The translations under genes were made by a program, and so were the position numbers. A stretch of DNA of 64,000 nucleotides, taken from the NCBI GenBank assembly GCA_950295325.1, contig OX485805.1:50616758-50680757 (forward strand), written 5' to 3'. Shown one piece after another: positions 35,459-45,541 of this stretch (its first letter is position 1; every line of letters begins with the position of its first letter). Below the pieces are notes generated by a model. The model saw only the letters and a list, made by a program, of their open reading frames with translations, was not told where the DNA came from and did not search any database. This DNA is from Polytrichum commune (lineage: Eukaryota; Streptophyta; Polytrichopsida; Polytrichales; Polytrichaceae).

Positions 35459-36779
35459 TTGTGAGGAAAAGTGATTTTGTGGATTTCTCGTGGTCGTGGT
35501 CGACATTGCAGTCGAAAAGTCTTTCTCACCGGACATGGAGTATAATTAACTTAGACCGAGACATGATGTTTTGTATGAAAAGCAAAGATAAAAGTTGAGT
35601 GAAAATAGGACATTTACTTAATAAAATTGTATTAATATTTTTGACATGGTCACCTTCGTTTTCTATATTTATAGACAACCTAATTTAAGTACTCTTGGTG
35701 CAAAATTCACGTGACCGCCAATTATTCAGGGGAAATCACATTATTCAATTTTGGACATGTAAGATTCCATGTCACAACTTCCGTGTCACTTTCTCATTCA
35801 TATCATGACATGGTCGCTCTTCTTTTCGAAAACCTTGTGTAAAACGAAGTGGAACCACCGCTCGTTTCTCAACCAATGAGAGAATTTAGAAAACCGTGGT
35901 CATTGTCCATGGTGAGTCATGAAGGCTAGACTTGTGAGGATGCCCTTGTAACAAGGTGAAAAAGACTTGGGTGACTCGTGTGCATTGTACCAAACCTATG
36001 ATATATCCTAAATGCATTTATTACTAGCTACAAATGAGTGTAACACATGCCCAATGGCTCCATCTAAAGAAGTGGAGAGGTTGGTGAAGGGTCACCTCCA
36101 CTTAACTCTAGGCTAAACGGGATTCCCCCACAAGCAAATCTGCACCTTGGATGTTAAGTACACGTCCATTAAATGCCAATTGAAAAGTACCCGGCTTCCA
36201 AGTCCTTAGGCATCTCCACCGCTATTACCACATCCTCACTGCATCTTCCTCCAATTCCCACTCCAAAGCAACACCATATTACCGTGGCGGTTTTGACAAC
36301 ACTTGTACTATAGAGGGATTTCTAGAAGAAGAAAAAAATCAAAAAAATGTTGTCATTAAAAAATTTCATATTTGTAAAGGTAATGTCAAAACCTAGCACA
36401 TTATTCCATTTGCCAAAATGAAAAATTTGAGATAGAATCAATTACTTGACAACGATTTGTCTAAACCGCCTTGGGACTACAATATTGGAGGAGCTTGTGG
36501 AGGGGTCTTGGAACTATAGCGGCATAGGCTATATAATAGTTTTTGGCTTGTACATACCCATAAACTTGAAACATACAAATATGAAAGAAAACCATTACAA
36601 TTCATCTACTAATCAAGTTCAAATTTCATAAGTCGATATTTATATGCACTCAAAATGTAAACCAGCTCAACTTACAGGTCCCTCATTTGCATTTGTTACT
36701 AATTGCATCCAAGTTTTTTCAAGAGTTTTTTTAGGGTTTGTCTTTTATTATGAGACCCCAACATATCCTAAAATGCTTA
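35459..36779. other. Gene-empty region
   Basis: AT-rich sequence with short, unrecognisable reading frames. Nothing else was seen. Confidence 0.4.
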
Positions 36780-37287
36780 GGGCCACTTCAAACATGAGAC
36801 TGAGTGCCCGTGACCATTACACTTCAAGCACTCTCATTGGTGGAAAAGACAGAGCCGGTCCAAGTTCGCTTCACACTACACTTGAGGGGACCAATGGAGT
36901 ATGTGAATGCAAGATGGATGTAAAGTCTACATGGATTCCTACAAGGCATCAAACGGATCATGTTTCATGGTCACTTAGACTGTTCTCAAAAACCACCTCT
37001 TGGAGGTAGGCCTAACACAAAACCGGGAGCCCATGACACTCCAAACGCTCACAACCGTTGGTTTATTCGATTTTATCATGCGTGAGGACCCCGCATGAAT
37101 AGAAATTCACTGAAATAACATTTGGTTGAGGGCCCGGTCACATATGACTTCACACTACACTCGAGGATCCGCGACCACACTACATGACTTTGGAGGTGTG
37201 TTGGGACGGCCTTTGGACACTTTCTTTCGGGCTCTCACAATTTCATGGTCACGGCTCTTGGCTCTTGGCTCGTGTGTAAAGCGGCCC
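36780..37287 (-). mobile_element. MITE family A, copy 3 (reverse orientation)
   Basis: A 508-bp full-length copy in inverted orientation relative to copies 1 and 2. TTA flanks both sides (36777-36779 and 37288-37290). Ends are GGGCCACTTC and GTGTGTAAAGCGGCCC. The interior carries the family's CCTCTTGGAGGTAGGC and ACAAAACCGGGAG blocks in reverse. Confidence 0.87.
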
Positions 37288-37290
37288 TTA

Positions 37291-37834
37291 TATTAGAGTG
37301 TCCACAACTCACCAAGTTAGGCAACAACTGAATCATTCACGGTTCCATAAAAAGGTGATTTGGGTAACTTAATTATAGGTTGAAGCCAGCCACAGACTGC
37401 ACTTGGAGCGGGTCACTCCTTGCATGCAGTACCACAAACAAATCCACTTTGTGGAAATCAGAATCTCGGCAGGAAAATCTTGCACATCATACCACACACC
37501 CCAATATTTGCACTCTGATCTTTGGCAGGCCCCGAATGTGCTAAAGCTACCTTACCCGCCTTCAAATTTCAATGCCCGAATTCAAACATCCGTTTGACTA
37601 AAAAAATCTTTGTTTGACAATTGTATGTATTAACTTCATACGTGGTATCGATCGAAGGCCCATTTATAATCAGGACTTTTATGATAAGTAATTACATTTG
37701 GGAGCCAGCAATTCTGAATCTGGATACGTAAGTTTCAGGCCAGTCATATGCATAGTTACTGTGAGTGTACATGTGTGGTGAGAGGCAGAGATAAGGTTGC
37801 ACTGGTATACTAGCAGCAAATCTACTTCAAGTAC
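37291..37834. other. Spacer, no gene seen
   Basis: Unique-looking sequence between two MITEs. I see no gene or repeat. Confidence 0.4.
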
Positions 37835-37837
37835 TAA

Positions 37838-38659
37838 GGGGTTGTTTAGGGTTCATGGACCATGAAGTCGTCCCAAGGTTTTGTAAAATTTGTGATTGGT
37901 TGTTGAACTCGTCCCATGACCACTTTGGTTTACACTACGGAAAAAATGTTGGAGCAACCATGAAGGAGTTCGAGGTTTCCAAAAGACATGTTTTAAGATA
38001 TGAATTATTCATTAACATGGTTCAATGGGTTTTGCAGTGGGAGAGGCAAAAGAGGTGCTCTAGAAGAAAAAGGCAGGGGCCCGTACCCCGTAGAGAAATG
38101 TTGTGATAATAAATTTTTTAATGAAATTTTGTTTGGAGGAAGAGAAGATTAAGACAAGAGAAGACATGAGAATGGTCAAACTTGAATTTTTAGGGTTAGA
38201 ACTTCCCTTTTTGGGCATATATGAAAAAAAATCATCACATTCACTTTCCGGTGCATGGTCATTCCTCTTGGTCCACATTCGATTTACACCTAGTGAGGGG
38301 CCCAAAGGCTTTGTAAATTGATTCACACACGAGACTAAAAGCCCCCGAGACCATTGCGTTCTAAGATCGCTCGTTGGTCAAAAAGGTCAACACCATCCAA
38401 GTTCACTTCACCCTAGAAGGTGAAGGCCTAAGGGCCCAAAGAAATCATCGTGGATGCAAAAGTCTACACGGATTTCTACATGGCAAGTTTTAAATAATAT
38501 TTCATGGTTTGTTAGAATTTGTATACATCCCACCTCCAAGAGGTAGGCTTGACGCAAATTTCGGCAGACCATGCTAGCGGTACAACCTTTGGATGAGAAT
38601 CAAAGGTCCTCACAACTACATCATTGGTCGCGGCCCTTGGCTCATGCGTGAAATGGTCC
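37838..38659 (+). mobile_element. Chimeric MITE: family B left part joined to a family A-like right part
   Basis: From 37838 to about 38321 the sequence follows family B (compare 7346-7820) up to TTTGTAAATTGATT. It then switches to a family A-like inverted repeat, CACACACGAGACTAAAAGC, and ends GCGTGAAATGGTCC. TAA lies on both outer sides (37835-37837 and 38660-38662). The outer ends are therefore from different families but share one apparent target duplication. A family A derivative inserted into family B with later loss of the junction would look similar. Confidence 0.65.
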
Positions 38660-39275
38660 TAAGAGCAATTTTCACAATCCTTATCCTTGTAGATTACCCG
38701 GTGTGGAATAAGTATGATTGTCCACATGTGCTCCTCTTAATTTGTACAAAAGTGACACCTCCAAGCGTGAGGAATTTGTGAAAATGGTTTTTTTCTAAAT
38801 TTGGATGACATGATGAATGAGGGCCCTTGATAACAATAGGTACACACATATGTACCCAAGGTTGGACTCTTCATTGGAAACCTAAACAACGTACGTGTAT
38901 GATTATGAAATAAAACCCCCTATGTACAAGAATTTTTATTGAGAGAAACAAATGTATAGTACATACTCCTATAGTCTTGTGGGGTGGACTCTTTGTTGGA
39001 AACCTGACAGTCGTGGGTCACTATGAAATTAATACCCCTCTATACAAGAATTTTTTAGAGAAAAACAATTGTATACATACTAACGGCATGCTAGAAAATA
39101 TATCTATGTATTTATATTAAGTTTTTTAATTTAATGTGATAAATGCATGCACTACATATATAAAATATAACGCATGAACTAGATATGTTGTTATTACATG
39201 TAAAATCCTTGTTTGCTTTCTAATGATAAAGTCATTGAACATTTATTCATCCATAGCATGTAAAACTCACCACTT

Positions 39276-40535
39276 TGTCACCAAAAAGCCTCCACCCTTC
39301 AATTTCGTCCTAGCCCGAATGGAGAAGTTTATAATGACATGTAGAGATTTCTCTCTTTGTAACACAATGTATGATTCCAATCTATCGTTGGAATATACGC
39401 AACTTAGCCAAGTCTATACTATGTCTTCTTACACTCTTTAATCTCGAAGTTTGGAAGTTTGGACATAGTCTCGATTTTTTGGCTCTCAAAATTCATATGA
39501 AGTCCAAAAAATAAGTTCTTGGTATCCATGGATAGGTAATGAAGTCCTCTACATGAATATGCAATAATATTTCTACTGCCACAAAGTATATGATCGCAAT
39601 TCTACGCTGTTCCCTTTGAACCTACATTTTTTCACTAGTTTTTGGAAGTTTGGACATAGTCTCGGTTTTTTGGCTCTCAAAAATTCATATGAAGTCCAAA
39701 AAATGAGTTCTTGGTATCCATGGATAGATAATGAAGTCCTCTACATGAATATGCAATAATATTTCTACTGCCACAAAGTATATGGTCGCAATTCTACGTT
39801 GTTCCCTTTGAATCTACACTTTTTCACTAGTTTTTGGAAGTTTGGACATAGTCTCGGTTTTTTGGCTTTCAAAAATTCATATGAAGTCCAAAAAAACTAA
39901 ATGCTCCAATAAGAGACTTTGCACATCCGCATAAGTATAAGGCTAATCAATGTAAATCCAAGTATTCAAACAAAGCCATAAATTGAACTTTAAATCATTC
40001 ACGCCCAACTATTACTAACAAGAGGTCAAGCCCTCTTCAAGGCCAACTAGCCTTGGCTCCTAACCTTACATCCATGCACACACACGTGCTCCTATCTTGC
40101 TTCCCACGCACCCACACTTATAACACGTGGAGTGCCAAGGAGCATGAAGGAAAGAGAAGATGAGTGAGGGAAGAATGAGGGATTATATAGTGAGTTTGAG
40201 GGGGTAAGCACCCTCAAGGCTCACGATAAGCCCTCGAGATTTCCTCCTACTTTGTAGGCTCTTATCCTATCTCCTAAGCCTTCCTCCCTCAAATGATCAA
40301 CAAGGATCCTAATTCAAACATTTAACTAACCTTGGCTTTCTACCTACCACACTTTACCAAGGTTTGTCCTTCTCCTACTTAAATCCACTCCACAAAAAGC
40401 CTAATGATTCAAACTAAGCTTTCTTCAAGCTTCACTATTTTTATATTTTTGTGAATAATCATAAATCACCAAAACACCACTTGTAGTGTTTTACAAGTGT
40501 TAACAACCAATGTGGGCATCAATTTTGGACTCACA
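39276..40535 (+). mobile_element. Solo LTR, family 1, copy 2
   Basis: It starts TGTCACCAAAAAGCC and ends TTTTGGACTCACA. The perfect 5-bp duplication CACTT lies at 39271-39275 and 40536-40540. It is inserted in the inner hAT-like element. The equivalent uninterrupted sequence is at about 52915-52950 (CATCCATAGCATATAAGTCA, then GATTGCATCAAGCAAACAAA). No internal retrotransposon region is present. Confidence 0.82.
39448..39897 (+). repeat. 191-bp tandem repeat within the LTR
   Basis: About 2.3 copies with a period of 191-192 bp. Each starts near TTTGGAAGTTTGGACATAGT and includes AAGTCCTCTACATGAATATG. The first two full units differ at only a few positions. The two solo LTRs elsewhere in the window do not obviously carry this array, so it is specific to this copy or subfamily. 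Confidence 0.85.
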
Positions 40536-41366
40536 CACTTGCATCAAACAAATAAAGAGAAACACACAATAACCTAGCCACAATTGAGATAACAAAACTA
40601 AAAGGAAGCCCATAAGCACTCCAAGAGCCTCTAGCTTGTCTTAGAACCCAAATGCAAACCCTAACAAAAATGAATAAGGGAATCATTGAGGAGTATTACC
40701 ATATGACAACAATTGAGGAAATGTTGAATCGGTTGAAAATAATACATCTATTTTCAAAAAACTCTTTAAACCTTAGGGTTGCCTCGTATACATCTATCTT
40801 TACTTCAAGATTATTAATAGCCAATCTAAATGTACACACTAGAAAAATTGAGTACCTCTCCCTTATGTATATCATCTACGCGAATGCCTCAAATAATACC
40901 CTTTCTTACACTCACATTAGTTCATATGTGGTATGAAGAGTCCACCCCTGGGCTAACGGTAGGCTAGGAAATGGACTCGTGTATTTATACTGATCTTTTC
41001 AATTCAATGTGATAAATGCCTCCACTACATACAAAACATATAAATCATGATTTAAATACACCTTTATTACATATACAAGTGATTGGGAACTTTCACCGCA
41101 TGACAACAATGGATGTAAATGTAAATTGGATGAAATTAGCACATCTATTGCCAATTTTTAGGGCTCTAAACCTTAGGGCCCCCTTTTGTGAATCTACGTT
41201 TACTTCAAAACTCTTAATAGCCTTTTTGAATGTATGTATTGGAGAAAATTAAAAGAATACCTCTCTCTCATGTATACCATGTACGGCTATGCCTCAAATG
41301 ATACCCCTTATTACACTAACACTAGTTTGTACGAGTTACGAAGAGTCCACCCCCCGGGCATATGCA

Positions 41367-42639
41367 AGAATTTAAAATTTGAAGGCTACAGTCTGACAAG
41401 AGGAGTTGTAGCCTTAGAAATCAACACATGTTTCTTTGTTGTTGTATATAGGCTATATCTTAAGACCAGAGGAGGCTCAAACATTAGATGCTCATATTAC
41501 GAACCTTTTCCGGAATGACAAATGTATTTTAAAAAAATACGACTTTAGTGGATCAATAATTGATCTTTTTGAGTAAGTGAAATTGAATTTTATTGCAACA
41601 TGTAGGTGTTGGTGGATTGTATAAGTATTGGGTGAGGAATGATTCCTCAGTACATTGTTTGTGAATCAATTTGAGTTTCATTGTGAGTATCGACCTTGAG
41701 TGTGAGTGATTGTTGTTAGTTTTGGGGAATTAATTTATATATCCAAAGCCCTCCCAAAGTCAATGGTCTTTGCACCACTTTGTGAAACTCATTCAATTTA
41801 GTTCCAAGAGAGTAAGCAATAGTGTGAATGTAAAATTTGGGTGGTGGGGGGAGAATGTATGTGAGGGATTCATGTGAAGTTGTGACAATTGTCAAGTGAA
41901 TAAAAGTGCAAGTGGGTATATATTCTAGTTTTTTATTGGGTGTGATTCCGAGAGTTAATGTCACTCGAGCAATCAGATTGTGGGAGCATTCTATATTGGA
42001 ATGCATTTGCATTGAGTAAATATTGCGTGGTGAATCCTTCCGATTGGAATGAGTTTATTGCATGTTGAGTTAGAATCTAATATTGGATAGCTTTTTATGA
42101 ATAAAATGGAATGGCAATAGACTTGAGGTTGAATTGAGTAGAAAGAATTAAAGCAAGATCAAGGAATGAGTGAGTGAAGGTTTAATCTATTCCATCCTAT
42201 GAAAGATGGGCAAGAAGTTTGATACTCTGCTTAATAAGTGAGGAATAGGGTTTTTTGTGCAAACTATTGTCATTATGTGTTCTAAAAACAATTGGCTACA
42301 AAGAGATTGATGTAAGAAAACCATGAGGGATGTCACCGTATAAATAGGGATTCATCTTGAATGTAGAACTTGAGGTTTTGGTATACAATAACCCTTGGCA
42401 TGCTTGGAATTGGAAAGGACAATTGGTTGTGTCCATTTATCAGTTCAAATTAAGAATAACTTGATATAAACATGTTTATACCTGATAAAACTTATCTGAG
42501 ACATTTAGAGATTATCAAAATCATTTTTAAAGTTTTCTTATAGTCTTTTCCTTGGGGTTTTTCCTACAAGGTTAGAAGTGGGCACACAACTTTTTCTACC
42601 ACTGGGTTTATCAAGATCTACATTAACTGCTTCCAAGGC
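41367..42639. other. Gene-empty region
   Basis: AT-rich sequence without supported genes. The G/T-rich strand near 41840-41860 (GGTGGTGGGGGGAG) is a small local feature. Confidence 0.4.
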
Positions 42640-43565
42640 CATGTGAAGTCAAAGGAGCACATGAGGATCATGTGGGCTCAGCAGTGTGGCAAGTGCACAA
42701 TGGAGAGAGGTATCATTGAAGCAAATCAAACTTGTAATGAAGCGATGCAAGTGTCTTTTCCAAGTTGCTTATCATATAAGGAAGGAGATTATACCATTTT
42801 CCAAGTTCCTTGGATTGTGTGCTTTGTTAGTCATCGTGAAAGCTAATATTCTGATCAAGCGTTTGTATCGCAATGAAAATTTGTGTGCGATTTTTTTGTT
42901 ATTGTACAAAAGTTGGTGTTGTCTTTAGTGAGAGAATCAAATTTCTAATAATGGTATCATTATCAATAAATAAACCGATATCTTAGTGACCAATCACCGC
43001 ATGGTGTTTGCTTTATCATAGAAGAATATATGTCCCAATGTGTGTTTTTATGTCTATTGCACATTGATGACGGTAAGAAGTGTGCTAAAGTGTTCTTTGA
43101 ATCCTTAACCAAAAATATGAAGGAATGGGGCTTGGATGTTGATAAGTGCATTGCTTTTAGTTTTGTTGGTACGACAATGATAATTGGAAAAGGGACATGA
43201 TGGTTGCTCGCTTCAAGGTCTAGGTAAATCCATTCCTAACCTTAGTTCATTGCGTGGCAAATAAAAATTATCTTGCAGCATTGGACATTAAGTTTGTAGA
43301 TTACAAAGAGTTGTTGAAGGATGTAAACAACATCCTCAGTGTTGTTACTGGACACTTCAAAAATTTTGTGAAGCAAAAAAATGTGTTTTAAAGACTTCAA
43401 TTGGAATTGAATGACACATGGAAAATTTTGAAGCGCTATCAAAAGATATGTTGGTTTTTGAAGTGGCAAGCAATCACCACTCTTTACGATTCGTTAGAAT
43501 CAATGCTAACTTATTATAAGGACACCCCCGATGGCAAGGTTGTCAAATTGGATGAGACAGCTTGT
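42640..43565 (+). pseudogene. Decayed hAT-type transposase (ZNF862/C17orf113-like family)
   Basis: Frame-broken pieces read in order like this family. First comes RCKCLFQVAYHIRKEIIPFS with KFLGLC following (about 42743-42825). Then a GLDVDKCIAFSF-like block appears near 43135-43165. Then VHCVANKNYLAALD (about 43245-43285) matches the family's H-C-x-A-H-x-x-x-L-A-x-x-D core, and ILKRYQKICWFLKWQAITTL near 43430-43485 matches the part around the conserved tryptophans. Several stops and frame changes separate the blocks. I did not find terminal repeats. It is not obviously the source of the non-autonomous hAT-like elements here, since no terminal sequence is shared. Confidence 0.6.
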
Positions 43566-44784
43566 TGAAAAGAACAAAATCTTAACCGGTTTTCTTGATC
43601 AACCATTTTGACTGGTTGACCGGACTAGTCGAGTGGTCTTTTTGACATGCCAACTTCACGGAGAGGTCATTGTCCAAATTTTATCTCAAGCATCATTTTA
43701 TCGCCAATTATTCAAGAAATTCAACTAGAAAGTCTATCTTTGATATAACTCCAACTACACTAAGTCTACAAATGTATGTAACTTGTGATCTTTCCAAGGT
43801 CAGCTTGAAAATTTAGGTCGACTGATTAAAAGAAAAAATCCAAATTTTTAGTAAAAGAATATTCCTTTTGAAAGTCGATTGGGATTTTGACTGGTTGAGC
43901 TAACGTGGCATAATCTCATTCAAAGATTCAACTAGTCAACCAGTCGGTCTACCAAAAAAATTCATTTTTTTGCACCTGACTAAATTGTCAATTCAACAAT
44001 CTAGATTTTAGAAGTTAACCACCAAACTCTCTAAACTTTGTAAAATCAGACCGGTCAACATATGTTGAGCATTTTGGTAGGTTTATTTTTATCCTTTAGG
44101 AAAATAAACATTTACTTTCTCTTGTCCTCGACGGACTAGATGGATAACCATGCCCGTTGGAATGAAGGACATTGTCAAACAACAAACTTACTTGAAGCTT
44201 CAAGTATATTTATTGCCTCTACTTTCTACTATACATACCGTACTTGGTTGTTAGGGTTGAAATTGGAAATTATTGGAGAAGATAGTTGAAAAAAAAATTA
44301 TCCATTAAAGAGTATGCTAAATATTACAAAAATTGAGCCAAGTTCATGCAGTAAAATCCCAAAATATTGTATATCATAGTATCATAGTTGGTTTGTGTGA
44401 AAATAATTCTCTCCCAAAAATTTGTAAAAAAACGGATATTATGAGCCCAATCAAATGAATAAGTGAAATTTTATATTAGAAAAATGAATCAATAAAAAAT
44501 TTGGACTTTTCTGAACTTCAACCACATCAACACGCCATGGGAGGGTGCTTAACGTGTTTACGGCTCGGCGCCTTGTCCATGAGCTCCATGAAGTTGCTCA
44601 AGTCATGGTAAAAAAATGCCAAGCAATTCCTGACCTATACCCATAAAATGCCTTGCCTCCGACCTTGCCTTGTCATGGTTGGTGAGCATGGAGGCGGGGC
44701 TAATGAGGACAGAGGAGTCCTTGAGGCTTATACATGGGGAGGGGCCTTTGCTGATCAAACTTGGCCACTGTTGTTGCGGTTTTG
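43566..44784. other. Gene-empty region before the pogo-like element
   Basis: At 43600-43960 CTGGTTGAC and CTAGTC motifs recur in both orientations (GACTGGTTGACCGGACTAGT and CAACTAGTCAACCAGTCGGT), suggesting a small degenerate inverted repeat. No gene was seen. Confidence 0.4.
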
Positions 44785-44786
44785 TA

Positions 44787-44811
44787 AGGTAGAGGGGCCC
44801 TTTCCCGCTCG
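44787..44811 (+). repeat. Left TIR of the pogo-like transposon
   Basis: The 25-bp end lies next to target TA. It shares the first six bases AGGTAG and the last ten TTCCCGCTCG with the opposite end. Confidence 0.82.
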
Positions 44812-45541
44812 AATTTCAGATGTGCTTAGTTGGGATGCTGAAATTATATTTTTATTAAGTTTGAGGGCTCCACACAGCTGGTGCAATAGCAACTCTGAAA
44901 AAATCAAAATTTTCCAGCTTGTCTGTCATTTCCTACAAATTCTTAAAGGAAACCTTGTAGAGTGACCAACACTCGCACATAGGGTACATGATATATCCAC
45001 AGGCTGGATTTCTAAATCTGCACTGGTGAATGGTCTAAAACCGAACGTTGGCAGCCCCTGACAACAATGGAAAGTGACGCCAAAAATACCCTCTAGGCTA
45101 GGTAATCTCGTGGGAGCGGAGTCATTTGTCCACTTGTGAGGGGATGGAAAGGGTCCCAAAGCGGGTTGGAATATCATCCGCATGATGTGGCGCACCGTCC
45201 AGCTGTTCACCTACTCCCGCTCAAAACGTTGTGGCCTCCCACGCCCTCCTCGCCCCGATTCCGCTCCCTCGCCCAACGGTCCTTCCTTTGGGTCGGGCGA
45301 CCGCTTCTCTAGTCGCTTGACCGCTTCTCTAGTCGATTGAACGGATTCGCCTTGTGTGCATTCCGCCGTGTAGGGATCGCCATGCGGCAAAAACCCACAG
45401 AGCAGAAGCTCCGAGCTGAAGCAATAACGGCTTCGATGAAGATTTTGCCGGACTGGATGACTAATAAACTCTCATAATACCACCCTTACAAGAGTCCACA
45501 GCTATGACTTTGCTTTCTTGATTGGAAACTGCATGAGTAGT

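Larger units (their letters stand above)
38977..40951 (-). mobile_element. hAT-like element (inner, reverse), carrying a solo LTR
   Basis: It starts CTTGTGGGGTGGACTCTTTG and ends GTATGAAGAGTCCACCCCTGG. It lies within the outer copy: the outer sequence stops after ACATACTCC and resumes with CTAACGGTAGGC, the same order seen unbroken inside the inner copy (ACATACTAACGGCATGC). The 8-bp duplication is poorly preserved. Minus the LTR at 39276-40535 its body is about 715 bp, close to other members. Confidence 0.68.
38855..41358 (-). mobile_element. hAT-like element (outer, reverse), interrupted by a second copy
   Basis: Left end CCCAAGGTTGGACTCTTCAT and right end GAAGAGTCCACCCCCCGGG are inverted. 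An 8-bp duplication flanks it: CATATGTA at 38847-38854 and CATATGCA at 41359-41366, with one mismatch. Its own body is 38855 to about 38976 plus about 40952-41358; the middle is a second copy of the same family. It encodes no transposase. Confidence 0.78.

Noticed and set aside
44926..45210. A 94-codon minus-strand frame inside the pogo-like element, 3' of the transposase
   Set aside because: No motif, no partner frame in known pogo elements and no sign of splicing to the transposase.
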